DNA from: Clarkia xantiana subsp. parviflora
Taxonomy: Eukaryota; Streptophyta; Magnoliopsida; Myrtales; Onagraceae
DNA length: 64,000 nt
Assembly (NCBI GenBank): GCA_036873135.1
Contig: JAPTYO010000007.1
Span: forward strand, 17,714,763-17,778,762
Direction of reading: 5' to 3'
Numbering within the stretch: position 1 is the first letter of the stretch; every line of letters begins with the position of its first letter. Position numbers and translations under genes: made by a program. The notes below the pieces were generated by a model, which was not told the origin of the DNA, made no database searches, and saw nothing but the letters and a program-made list of their open reading frames with translations. Positions 23,169 to 34,620 of this stretch are shown one piece after another.

Positions 23169-23811
23169 GAGGCACGGCCCATCAAAGGACACTGGTGGCA
23201 GTGTTTATGTAAATGTGTCGGGCAAAAAAAACAGATCTTCATGTACATGATTTTCTCTCTTTCTTATTTTTACTTTAGATTCATATTAGATCAGTAATCA
23301 TTATTCTAGATGGCAAGATATATTGTAATTCTACAAAAAAAAAAAAAAATTGTAATCGTTAATATATTTAGACATTATCAAATAATATAGTATGTTTTTT
23401 TTTATCATACATGTTTGATGTTATAAACATTATCCGATGAAATAAAAATAAATGTTTCAAAATATAAATGTAAGAATTTAGAAAACAAATTTAACATAAT
23501 TTTTAAAATTCTTAAAAAATTAAAATGTTACATTTAGAATATAAATTTGTTTATAAAAAAATTGTTAGAAAATAAAATTAAACAATATTATAATGCATAA
23601 TATAAATTTATTATATAATAAAAAAAACTCAAATAAATAGGAAAGAGAAAATTCTTTTTTGGTCGAAGGAAAGAGAAAATGAAGATAAAGAAAAGATATA
23701 TATAATATTTGTATTTTTTTTTTTCCTTCTACCTTCTGACCATTCAGTCATAATATCACCATCCCAATTCCCATCAACCAGACAAAAGTGGTTGGAACTT
23801 TGACCGGTAGT

Positions 23812-23935
23812 CAAACGCAGGTTGAACCTGCTTTTTCTGTTATTTTTTTAAATAAGTTTTTTCTTGTGTTATTTTTGTTAATTTTTTATTTTAAAATGTT
23901 ATTTAAGAAATTGGCTCTAAAGAACCTTTAACGAT
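23812..23935 (-). repeat. Palindrome-ended AT-rich repeat, copy 3 (inverted, diverged)
   Basis: Read on the minus strand it has the shared strings CTTAAATAACATTTTAAAAT and AAAATAACAC, ending in GCAGGTTCAACCTGC, a decayed form of the palindrome. It lies about 85 bp beyond the premature end of the TIR gene. Confidence 0.55.
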
Positions 23936-24018
23936 GTATATTTTGAAAAATTCTCGAATGTTAGGAAGAAAGCCGATGTGATTAATTAAATCTAAATAGG
24001 AATTCATTTCGTATAAAC

Positions 24019-25423
24019 TTAAAAAGTCGTTTTACCGATTCCGTCCATATCATCAGTTCCAATAGAAACAGCTTCCCGACTAGACGATGTCATGTCCACT
24101 GATTTCACTTCCACATTAGCCTCTCCATCAGAGTGATGTATTTCTAATTCTCCAGGCCTTAACTTGGATAAAACTTCATGCACAAATTCTTTACAGAATT
24201 GGAAATAGCTGTCCAAAAAAAAAAAAAATCACCAAATTAACTGGTTACTTTAAGGGAGTAGATGAAACTAGCACTAATCAACACTATAACTAGTCACGGA
24301 AAGGGTCAAATTCTTATGTGAGTTGTGTGATCGACAACACTACACCAAACCCAGAAAAGTATATTAAGTGTAACACTATCTTATACGGTTTTTATTAATT
24401 AAAAAAAAAACTAAAGATGAATTCTAAAAGAATATATAAAAGTTAAAAGACATTTGAATGAAGATGATAATTTTTAATCGTTTTGGTGTAAATATCAAAC
24501 TCACACCACGAAAATGCTAATTAAGGAAGGTTGAGGACGATGGAACAAAATTACTAACAAGAAAAAAACTAATTTACAAACATATTACGGTTGTTGTCCT
24601 CTTAATAAGATCATTTTAGGACACTCATCGATAAGTCAATATAATTATAAATAGTGATCAATTAAAATAAGATCAAATTTATTTGAACTTAATTTCTCTG
24701 GAAATTAGGATAGAGAATGAATCAGATTTCAGTTGGGAGAATAAATGATTTTTACACAGATAAGAATGAGAAATGAATTTTAAAAAACTCGATTTCAATT
24801 TTAGGAGTTTTTTAAAGAAAAAAAAAAACTAAAGATGAATCCTAATAGTATTAGAGTTGGAAAAACTTGATTGATGACTAATTTTAATTATGTTGGTGTA
24901 TAAATCAATCTCACACGAAATGGATAATTAAGGAAGATCAAGAAAGGGGAAACAAACAAAAAGAGACTGACTAAAATTACCTTTTGACACCCACTCTTCT
25001 TCCTTTGTAGGAAACAGCCTCTTTAAGAGCTTGCTTCCACTTATTGACTTCATGGTTTCCATACTTCTCTTCAAGCCTTTCGAAGTCATTATTGTAGAGC
25101 GACGTTTTGAGCTTAACATCATCCGACGTGACCCTATAAAATATTGGAACGATCGTCTTCTTTAACTCCACCATTTTTGTAACTTCAAGCATGCAATATT
25201 TACTCTGAACAAAATTCGGAGAGAATATAGGTATGCATATTTTGGAATTGTCAATGGCTCCAAATATGGTATCGATCTTGTCCCCGATCGCAAGCGCGTC
25301 GTCATCTCTGAAAACACGAATTTTAGCGTTACTCAGATACTCGTAAAGAATATCGGTGAATCCTTGACGAGTATCTGATCCTCTAAAACTCAAGAACACC
25401 TCGAAATCACCCGACGAACCCAT
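24019..25423 (-). CDS. TIR-domain resistance-type protein, cut off just after the P-loop
   Basis: Two exons on the minus strand, 25423-24981 and 24208-24019, join in frame (GT/AG) to give 210 aa. Exon 1 is a full TIR domain: FEVFLSFRGSDTRQGFTDIL near the N-terminus, RVFRDDD, GAIDNSKICIPIFSPNF, and SKYCMLEV with the glutamate at the position used for NAD cleavage in plant TIRs. Exon 2 starts as in TIR-NBS-LRR genes (CKEFVHEVLSKLRP) and reaches the Walker A motif DGIGKTT, but the next codons are F and a stop where LA normally follows. The NB-ARC and LRR regions are missing. It is either a truncated pseudogene or a short TIR-only (TX/TN) gene; such short proteins can act in immunity. The TIR domain itself shows no frame damage. 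Confidence 0.8.
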
Positions 25424-26591
25424 TTCGCTGCTGCTAATTACTCAATGTGTGAAATTAATATTGCACTCTCTATATTATACTTTGTAATTTAATTAGATTA
25501 ATAGAGTAAAACGCGTGTTGACAATATTTGATGTTGTATAGTTGTATATTTATTAACTAACTAATAGACCGTGCATTTTTTAAGGCATGTGGTGGAGCAC
25601 TGAGCAGTCAGCAGTGGAAGACTCATTCTAAGTCAAGATCCAGGATTAACCTCAGAGAACATCAAACACCTTGGAAGGAATGGGTAATTAATGTCCCATT
25701 AAGGTGGATAAATTTCTTGGCTTTGTGGTTCTAGATATCTTAATTATATTTTATAATAATATATAAAAGTCTAAAAATTTATGTCTATTAACCTCAGTAT
25801 AATTTTACATAAATAAAAATATATTTTACATGAACTTTAGTTTTTAATATAAACTAAAGAAGTAAACACGTGCGTAGCACGTGCTTTTCGTGCATACATC
25901 GAGAATTATAATTCCTATGAGTGTTACGTGTAATTATTTGAATCAAGAATGATTAAACCCGTGATATGAAACTGAAAAACTGAAAGCTAAGATATTTTAA
26001 TGAGAATCAAAACTTGTTCATCTTTTGGCAAAACATACCACTGATTTAAAGCTCTATTGTCGTGTAAATCCACGACTAAAAGTTATATTTCTAATAGTCG
26101 AGCTGCTTCCAACTTGATAATTTATTTTTTTGGGCTTCTCAATTTCTTAAATTCCAAAAACACCCATGTAAATGTGCCAACCACCAAATAACTCTTCTCC
26201 ATAAACCCGTTGGTGGCCAGCCGTCTGAACCTCCAATTTTACTCAACCCACCTCTCTATTCCCTTTTCTACTTCGCCAAACATGACGACTCTTTCATCCA
26301 GATATACCGGCTCCAAATCCAAACGGTACTACCAATCGTGGCCATCACCAGCCTTTATAAAATCGAAACGATGTGTTATTTTTCACATCTAAACTATGTC
26401 GTTACTATTTTTTTTTTTTTTTATAAAGTCAAAGTCTATAAATTCCTTGTCGAGTACACCAACAAAACGTCATCAATGACAATTTACATATTATTGGACT
26501 ATGCAGAATTAATAGTTAAAGAATGTGATACAAAAAATGCTACAACAACATCAATATAAAGAAAATTGTGTTGCAGGCAACACTAATATAA
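25424..26591. other. Upstream of the TIR gene, AT-rich
   Basis: Promoter side of the minus-strand TIR gene, followed by AT-rich DNA. At about 25867-25886 a hairpin (CACGTGC, loop GTA, GCACGTG) resembles the hairpin near Helitron 3' ends, but no CTAG follows. No gene was recognised. Confidence 0.45.
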
Positions 26592-26944
26592 TCTACTTAA
26601 TTAAAAATGATATGATTTAGGTGAAGTAATTTACCAAAAAGTTATGAAAAATTATCACGTGTTATTATTAGGTCAGTTGTTGTGTACAAAATATTGAAGT
26701 ACTGAACCTCTTTAAGAGTTTAAAGATACAACTTAAGTTAGAAGTCAAGGGTAAGAAATCAAAATATACGAAAAATGAAGAAGCTCAATAACTCAGATCA
26801 GTCGATGGCCTTTCTAACTAATACTATGACACATATAAAACCCGAAAGGAGTCTAAATATACGACAACACCAATATAAAACTACAATATGTGGATTACTA
26901 CGTACTTTGTGTGTAACTGAAAAAGGAACAATACATTAAATATA

Positions 26945-27814
26945 GGGTTAAGAACCTATGAAAGGTCTGAACTATCACCCATGTTAACGAGAGAGGTCTG
27001 AAATTTAAAAAGTTAATAACAGAGGTCTGAAATTTCTGTTTTGTTGATAACAGTGGTCTCCGTTAGTTTTTTCCGTTAAAACTAACGGAAGTTGGTCACA
27101 TGCTTGGCATGTAACCGGAAATAAAATAAATTTCCAAAAATGCCCTTCTATCAAGTGTGCCCCTCACATGCTTGGAGTGAAAAGACCAAAATGCCCTTGA
27201 AGCCACAACGGTACTCCGGCGACCACCACCGTACTCCGGCGACCACCACCAAGGCTCCGATTGGGCCAAAATCGGAGCCACCGGCCCCGATTGTGCTCCG
27301 ATCAGAGCCACCGGCCCCGATTGGACTCTGATCGGAGCTCTGTGGCCCCGACCGGAGCTCTGTGGCTCCGACCAGAGCCACAAAGCTCCGGTCGGAGCAT
27401 TTTGACTCCGATCGGAGCTTTTTTGCTGAGGTGGTGGCCGGAGTCGGGTCGCCGGAGCCGAGGTGGTGGTCGTCGGAGTCAAGGTGGTGGTGGCCGGAGT
27501 CGGGTGGTGGTGGCCGGAGTCGGGTGGTGGTGGCCGGAGTCAGGTGGCGGTGGCCGGAGTTGGGTTATTTTAATTTGACTTTAGGGGTAAAATTGTCATT
27601 TCACATTTTCTTAAATAAGATATTAAATAAAACAAAATATTAAAGGGGAAAAAATGTCATTTCACACAATTCTGTTAAATTTAACCCTAAAAATGGACGG
27701 AAAACCTCAAATCAACAAAATTGAAATTTCAGACCTCTGTTATTAACTTTTTAAATTTCAGACCTCTCCCGTTAACATGAGTGATAGTTCAGACTTTTCA
27801 TAAGTTCTTAACCC
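26945..27814. mobile_element. Mutator-type MITE, 870 bp
   Basis: Begins GGGTTAAGAACCTATGAAAG and ends with the inverted counterpart; terminal inverted repeats extend for well over 100 bp (AGGTCTGAAATT and its complement AATTTCAGACCT recur on the two sides). A perfect 9-bp target duplication TTAAATATA lies at 26936-26944 and 27815-27823. The interior is GC-rich with tandem GCTCCGAC/GGAGC and GGTGGTGGTGGCCGGAGTCG copies (27210-27565), which create chance open frames on both strands. No transposase. Confidence 0.92.
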
Positions 27815-28732
27815 TTAAATATAGTACTTGTAGTAGTAACGGAATGTAATGCTTTTAATAACTTAGGAGCGCCCTGCATAGCCCTACGATGAAGGCATTA
27901 GATAATAGCCATGCCTTTGAGAAGAAAACAAACTGATAGAAGAAGTGAATACCATTGCAAGAAAGTCATATATTTTCGACTACTACATGCATTCCTATCA
28001 TGCAATCAAGTTATATCCATAAAATAAAGAGACACATAACTTGTAAATCTCTCCGTCAGTAATGAAAATCAATAGTAACAATAATGAATTCTACATAAAA
28101 ACCATGAAACAAGGTTAAAAACAGAGTTAGTATAAGGCACACCGGACACGTCAATTGCTCTTGAAGAGCCACACCGTACGAAGTGGAACTATTGTTGAAC
28201 CGACACTGAAATAGGACAAGTTGAATGTACTCTTCCTTTTAAATTTCCCCTAAAAGTATCACCCACCTTTCTGCCCTACGTCTAGGGTATTGATATACAA
28301 CAGAGAAAATTTCATAGGTGAATTAAGCATCCAAATGAAAGTGAGTGAAATGAGAGAGGTAGGTGGTTTGTTGCGGTTCGCTTGATAAGAACGTAATTAG
28401 TGTGAGACTTGAGAGTTGGAATATGAGTTACCATGTATAAAATGAAAGAGATGTAATACCAGTGAGAGATGGAGGTTTAACAAGTTTGAGAAGTTGGGAA
28501 TCGTCTTTAGAGAAGAAATATGAGAACGATTTTGGAGTAGAGTGTCGTCTGAGAATAATGCAGTTCGGATAAATTGGGGACAGTAACTTCGAAAGATTTT
28601 GTTGGAACCACCTCAAACTCACTTTGTTTTTTACATGGAGGAATAGATTAAAACGAAGATATGCACTTTATCTTGACTAATTTGCATAGCAATGTAAGGA
28701 AATTAGAAATATATGTTATATGTTAGTGGCAA

Positions 28733-28815
28733 GCTTCTTCATGTTTACTCTCACATAAAAAAGATTTCACAAATATCTTCATGTTTACTCTCACGTAAAA
28801 AAGATTTCACAAATT
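28733..28815 (+). repeat. Tandem duplication, two copies of about 42 bp
   Basis: The segment CTTCATGTTTACTCTCAC(A/G)TAAAAAAGATTTCACAAAT occurs twice in a row with one substitution, just outside the left end of the CACTA-like element. Confidence 0.85.
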
Positions 28816-28832
28816 ATCATACGGTATAAAAA

Positions 28833-30341
28833 AACTGCTAGAAATTATGCTTTTAGCGACAAGAAACTTGCGACAGGAGACAACCGGTCGCTATAAGTAC
28901 CTTTTGGTGACATGATTTTTCACCTGTCGTTAGTATGGACCTACTTTTAATGAGAGGAATATAAGCTTGTCGCTGGATTTCATATACTAAGCTGATTTTT
29001 CTCAAGCCCCTAACGTATTTATTTTTAGGGTTAACAAGTCTTTTGGTCCACGATGTTTCACCACTTTTAGGTTTTGGTCCATAATGTTTTTTTTTCCTAG
29101 TTTTGGTACTATATGTTTGCAGATTTTTCTAGTTTTGGTCCGACCGTTACATTCCGCCATTTTTTCCGTTAAGTGACATGTGCAAGTCACGTGATCCACC
29201 ATAAACTTTCAATTTTGTTTAATTTAGTCCCTCTTATACTTTCCTAACTTTTTTTTGTTCAATTTAGTCCCGAAGTTTCAAAACTGACCCCAATTGGACA
29301 ACTAGGTCCAATTGACCTAACTCTGGGCTAGCCTAGAGCTAGGTCAATTGGACCTAGTTCAATTTTGGGCGAAATTGAACTACGTTCAATTGGGGTCACT
29401 TAACGGAAAAAATGGACGGAATGTAATGGTCGAACCAAAACTAGAAAAATCTGCAAACATATGGTACCAAAACTAGGCAAAAAAAACATCATGGACCAAA
29501 ACTCAAAAGTGGTCAAACATCATGTATCAAAAGACCTGTTAACCCTTATTTTAATAACTTAAAAGCCCAAACTCAAATGGCTAAAACCCTAGTAAAAAAT
29601 TAGGGAAGTGGTTAGACTCAGATGAGGGAGGACAGGACACTGCAGCGAGAGATAGAGAAGAGGAAGATTGCCAGATCGGAGTCCGCCTCCGCCAGCAGCT
29701 GATCGAGTTGCGCCACTGCTAACCACCCCGCAAGCAGCCCCGCCTCAAGTCGTGCCCACCGCTACTCGCCCCTGCTTCCGGCCGGTAGGGACAAATTTCG
29801 ACACCTTCGGTCTTCATAGGGCACCACGCCACCGATGCCAATGTAGCCTCTGATCGTTGACCGTCACACCCTTTCGTCGCGCCTCTCAGATTTCCACCTT
29901 CCTTGTCCGATATACCCTAAACTATTCAAGTGTATGAATATTATTGAAAGGTAAAAACGTATTTTATTGGAAATGAAATATTACTAATGAAAAATTTATG
30001 TTTGGTTTCTATTGTTGTTGAATTAGCTAAATTATAATTTATTATTAAACTGAGGATTTTGTAGAAAAAAGAAAAAGATGATGGACATGTATTAGTGACA
30101 TGCATTTTTCTGTCAATACTGTAATTAACGACAGGTACTACCTGTCGCTAAAGTAACGACAGGTACTTCATGTCGCTAATATTTAGTGACAGGACGCGTA
30201 TCCTGTTGCTATATTATTAGCGGCAAGACCTTCAGTGACAGAATACGCAGGAAAACACATGTCGCTAAAAGTTTTAACGACATGATTTTAGGCTTTTAGT
30301 GAGAGGTATGCCTGTCGCTAAAAGCACTTTTTCTGGTAGTG
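28833..30341 (+). mobile_element. CACTA-like element, non-autonomous, about 1.5 kb
   Basis: The right end reads on the minus strand CACTACCAGAAAAAGTGC then TTTTAGCGAC, the classic CACTA start. The left end, ACTGCTAGAAATTATGC then TTTTAGCGAC, is a decayed inverted copy with the initial C changed. AAA flanks both sides (28830-28832, 30342-30344), matching the 3-bp target size. Subterminal regions are full of inverted GCGACAGG/CCTGTCGC units (28850-28980, 30120-30320), a CACTA feature. A Mutator-type MITE sits inside. No transposase was recognised. Confidence 0.75.
29028..29545. mobile_element. Mutator-type MITE, 518 bp, inside the CACTA-like element
   Basis: Ends GGGTTAACAAGTCTTTTGG and its inverted counterpart form long terminal repeats (over 100 bp with changes). 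The target duplications TTATTTTTA (29019-29027) and TTATTTTAA (29546-29554) differ at one base. At the centre (about 29304-29364) is a perfect 16-bp inverted repeat, AGGTCCAATTGACCTA. No coding capacity. Confidence 0.82.
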
Positions 30342-30658
30342 AAAGTAACCGTTATTTGATTATAATATAAAAACAAATAACAGTAAACAAATATATTTAT
30401 ATATAAAAAAATTACGGATGTGTAATTTTTTACACATTTTAAAATTTAGATTCATCGGTTGTGTAATCTAGTGCAGTAATATGCATTTAGCCCGGAAGCT
30501 CTACAAATAATTTTAAACCTTAAAACTGTTCATTCATCATTTAATTTAATCAAATAGAATTAATTATATTACTTTAGATTAATTTAGAAAACCATCTCCT
30601 ATGAATAATCTTATTTTCAATAGGCAACGGGTGGTGCACGCGTGTGACCATCATCTAG

Positions 30659-32585
30659 TATTATTGCACGTCGTGCTACATAAGATGCTCTAATTATTCA
30701 AGTATATTGCAGAGTAGTTTGGCGGGTACCCTGCTGGGGTGCCATTTATTTTCATGAAGTTACGATAATGCTAATTACTTGCTAGCTCTAGCAATGAGTA
30801 CCGACACCTCTCGGCCAGTTTGTCGGGTCATGAATTTCCGACCACTTTGCATTGATTATTATTTCTTTACCGTGCTAGAATTCCAAAAGTGATCACCATC
30901 ATCATCCATAGAGTGGATTATTTGGAAGGAAATACATAAATAAGTACACGTCACGATGGTATAAATAAGTATTTTTTAGAAAAATAAGTGTGCTAATATA
31001 TAACACCTTATAAGTAAAATTGCAGTTGAATATTAATCCGCAGTTCAGTTCGTAAGAAGGAGAAATTCTTCAATACCACTGCTCCAACACGTGGAGTTTA
31101 GGTGTTGCACCTTCACCCAATAAGAATAAGACAAGTTGCAGATGTTTGCTGACACATTGACACGTGTTAAAATTTTATTCGTTATGGGGGCAACACCTAG
31201 GTGCCATATGTTGGAACCGTTCCATTGAAGAATTACGTTGTTTTGTTGGGGGCATTGTTGCTTTCATACACTCGTCAGCAACTACTATATATATATATAT
31301 ATACAGATTGATGCCGTCATGACTGTTTTGTGTTCCATCAATGGTTGTGAACGAAATGACTATGAATTTATGATGTTATTAAATAAAGTAAGACGAATGT
31401 GACTCGTTGGTTTTTTTTTTTTTTTGGCCAACGACTTGGTGGCTAATTGGTTCATCGATCATTTTCCTTTCCTATAGCCCGATAGGTAGGTGGTGCTTAA
31501 ACAATCATTTCTCGTATTTCAATTTTTCAAATATTGTTTATAATATATATTTGCGTTTTTGTTGTTATAAAAGCAGAACGTGATTTTTATTTGGTTTAAT
31601 AATGATTTAATTTTTTTATTATTTTCCTAGAAAAAAAATGTTATTATTGTTGGAAATACAGGGTACAAATCACAAGTCCGCAAGTTAATATATAAAAATG
31701 AATAACTACATATATTGATATTTGATATTTAGGTGATGGATTATAATCACTATATTTGGTTTACTGATTTTTATCAGAGTCACCAGTGAGCCCAATGAAA
31801 TCAAATAAATTACAGTAAACTCCCTAAAACTTTCATAATCCCATCTAGATCGATCTTTCAAAACGATCCACATAAGTGAACCAGAATGAAACTTAACTCA
31901 TTCTCCGTTCTTACCAAAGTCGTCTCTAATCTTAGAGTTTGAACGTTATCAACAACTAAGCAAGCATTCATAATTTTGTAATCGTAAATTATCGTATGCT
32001 AGAAATCAAGTCCAGTTAACATGCAATTAAAATTTGGTTCGGCATTAAATAGTGAATTATCAGTCAAAATTTAAAATTTAATTGTATATTTGAAACCTTT
32101 TCAAACTTAGGGGCCTTTTTGCAATTACCGAAACTTTATGGTCATTTTTGCAATTACCTATACTAGCTCTGATATCATTGTTGAAATTAATTTATACTTT
32201 ATAAAGAAAACTAACCGTTCTTGGCGAGATTATCTACATGTCCTAACTTGACGATCTGACCTTTTTTTTCTTCTTCAAGCTTCTTCGCTCTTATGCATCT
32301 TCAACTAGGTTGTTTCACGACTCTCTGATTGACCTTCAATCTCGCACTTTGCGGAAATGCATGCTCTATTCTCTACGAACTAAACCTCACGGATTGGGAG
32401 AAGTAAAATAGGGGTTTAGGTAATCGGGTTTTCTCTCTAAACTTTCTATTGGTGGTGTGAATGATTAATTTCGAAATCACATTGATGGTTGAGGTAAGTG
32501 GCCGACCAAATTCACCTGTATATAGGGGGATGCTGTGATTTGTTTCCATGTTAAAGATATGCAAATAGATTGACAACAATATATA

Positions 32586-32626
<41 letters not shown>
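30659..32626. other. AT-rich spacer between the two candidate Helitrons
   Basis: No gene was recognised. Contains a small inverted-repeat element at 31074-31234 and a (TA)n run that ends at the left border of the next element. Confidence 0.45.
31074..31234. mobile_element. Small MITE-like inverted-repeat element, 161 bp
   Basis: Starts AATTCTTCAAT and ends ATTGAAGAATT. The inner parts of both arms also match imperfectly (TCCAACAC/TTCCAACAT, then TAGGTGTTGC on each side), giving arms of about 48 bp. No convincing target duplication was found. Confidence 0.5.
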
Positions 32627-32627
<1 letters not shown>

Positions 32628-33082
32628 CTAACACTATTAAAAATGTCACCGGCCCTCACCCCCAACCAGCATACCGTTTCGTTTTCACATCCAACCGGTG
32701 CATCAAAATTACAGGCCCACTTCTTCCTTCAGAAAGATCACAAACCTCCACCGATCCATCTCCCTGTGAACATATGCTTCTTTCCAAATCATAAGGCGCT
32801 TCAACATAAGACAGAAGTCGGAATGTACTCCATCGAACGCTCCTCATCACAACCATTTGAAAACCTAATTCTCTCATCAGGCAAGACTTCCATCGATCAC
32901 CGATCGGTTCAGACGTCGCCCACCCGCCATCCACACGCCACCAACCCGCCATCCACACGCCACCCACTCTGCAGCTTTCTTCCATCATGGGAATTACATG
33001 GTATGTAATTTACCTACTAGAGTTTATACACTTCGTCCAAAGTTCAGCAAGCAATTTGGACCTGTCAAATTGTCTCTTCAGT

Positions 33083-33283
33083 TAATTCGCTTCTTCTATC
33101 GGACAATTGGTGAAACTAGAGACCATGAACTTGGAAAATTGTCGCTTGGTGAAGCATCTTCATGGTCATGGGTCTATTTGGAATTTAAAGCATTTACATC
33201 AATTATTTTTATCAGGAGTTGGGTTGACATCTTTACCAAACTCTATTAGAGATATGGAAGAACTGAAGGAAGATGAGCAACAA
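33083..33283 (+). pseudogene. Leucine-rich-repeat fragment of a resistance-type gene
   Basis: Reads SSIGQLVKLETMNLENCRLV, then KHLHQLFLSGVGLTSLPNSI, two to three units of the plant LRR pattern with the spacing seen at the C-terminal side of TIR-NBS-LRR proteins. A stop lies just upstream, and a possible GTAGGT donor follows the EEQQ-like end (DEQQ) at 33283. There is no start, NB-ARC or TIR region around it, so it is a fragment. It lies within a candidate Helitron and may have been captured. Confidence 0.6.
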
Positions 33284-33817
33284 GTAGGTTCCAAAATCTT
33301 TATTAAGCAAATACACTACCAAAAAAAGACTAATATTCAATGAAATCTGTTAGTTTCGTATTAACTGATTAGTATTACGTATTTTTATCGTTAGATAGCA
33401 ATGTTATGTGTTTCACTTCCCTTAAATGCTTACTTCAATTTAATCTTTCTACTCGATATTATGCTTGAATTTATTCACTCAACTTGTACCAATTCTTCAG
33501 CATGCATTCCTAATTTGGGTGGATGGTGAAACATTTGGACCATGATGTTGTCTGTGATTTTCAGATTTTTCCAGCAGCATTATGTTGAGAATTTGTGTCA
33601 GGCCATGCATATAGATTTTCCAAATTGATGGCAAATTTATAAAGTTTTTGTGCTTAGCTAGAGTGTGATCTTTCTCCTAATAAAAGTCAGCTTTTATAAT
33701 TACTTGGTGCATGTTCATAACATTCTAAATCTTACAAGTTTGTTATCAAATAGTAATTCTGGAGAGGTGCGCCTGAGGAGATGCATCTTCTATGAAACTG
33801 CAGATGCAATGGAACTA

Positions 33818-34620
33818 AATATATATGCAGGTTAATTTACTTTCTATTTTGGAGTGATCAAGGAACATCTATCTGTTTAACATAATTTAGTCGATCCAAA
33901 TAGGTTTTCGACCTTGGTTTATGTTGCTTTGTTGAATTTGCTGTGTTCACCAAATTTCTGGTTCAAGTCTTGCAGATTTTGGTTCTTTAAAGTTTTTTTT
34001 ATCACTTATTATGTTTATAGACCTTCAATTTTGAGGTATATTTGTGGAACCTTCTTAAAGTATAAGATATCTCTTATTGAGATATGCACTATTTTGCAGC
34101 TCTTGCAGGCCTAATATATGCTTTGGACTGACAAAGAGGCTAAATATATATATATGCAGGTTAATTCACTTTGTTGGAGTTAATATTTATTCCTAACATG
34201 ATTAACTCTCTGCTTTTACTGATTGAAACACATCTATTGATTTATCTTAGTTTAATCGAAAGTCAATAGGTCTTCAATTTCGGCTTATGTTGTTTTGTTG
34301 AATCTTGTTGTTGTAGAAAAATTGGGTGAAATCTTGCAGATTCTGACTTATGAAGTTAATTTGAGGCGTGTTAGTTAAATCTTCTTGAAGTGTAGGATAT
34401 CTCTTATTATTTTTTCCAGCACCCGCAACCCTTATCTCAGTGCTGGATTGGCCAAAGGCTGCATAAATATGCAGTTCGATTTACTGGTTTCAATTAATAT
34501 TTATTCTTAACAAAATTCATGTTCAACGCTTATAAATTCTGGTTTTTAAAGTATTTCATTGTTTATTATGTCCGCAGAGCTTTTTGAGGTATGTAGGTTG
34601 AATCTTCTATATATCTCGTT
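33818..34620 (+). repeat. Degenerate tandem repeat, about three units of 325 bp
   Basis: The string ATATGCAGGTTAATT(T/C)ACTTT starts units near 33824 and 34150, and a decayed form (ATATGCAGTTCGATTTACTG) starts another near 34468. Inside the units, CTTATGTTGTTTTGTTGAAT and TCTTGCAGATT also recur. Copies are diverged and non-coding. Confidence 0.6.

Larger units (their letters stand above)
22015..24018. other. AT-rich spacer downstream of the TIR gene
   Basis: Strongly A/T-rich, with no recognisable gene; the open frame at 22207-22497 has the composition of random AT-rich DNA. It contains copies 2 and 3 of the palindrome-ended repeat. Confidence 0.5.
26592..30658 (+). mobile_element. Candidate Helitron with nested transposons
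   Basis: Starts TCTACTTAATTAAAAATG directly after an A (26591). It ends CTAG (30655-30658) followed by T, the Helitron A/T insertion rule. Upstream of CTAG is an imperfect hairpin (GGT-G-CAC, loop GCGT, GTG-ACC, about 30632-30649). It contains a Mutator-type MITE (26945-27814) and a CACTA-like element (28833-30341) that itself carries another Mutator-type MITE. Without these it would be about 1.7 kb. Pairing of the two ends is inferred, not proven. Confidence 0.45.

Noticed and set aside
25867..25886. Third Helitron 3' end
   Set aside because: The hairpin is good but no CTRR end follows and no 5' end could be paired with it.
27096..27578. Overlapping open frames on both strands (up to 128 codons) in the Mutator-type MITE
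   Set aside because: They arise from GC-rich tandem repeats, are open on both strands and several frames, and have no recognisable domain.
28428..28622. 64-codon minus-strand frame in the candidate Helitron
   Set aside because: Looks somewhat less AT-rich than its surroundings but matches nothing I recognise and has no supporting exon structure.
32643..33008. 121-codon plus-strand frame (and 110-codon minus-strand frame) near the left end of the candidate Helitron
   Set aside because: No domain recognised on either strand. It could be captured exon material, but coding function cannot be supported, so it is left out as a gene.
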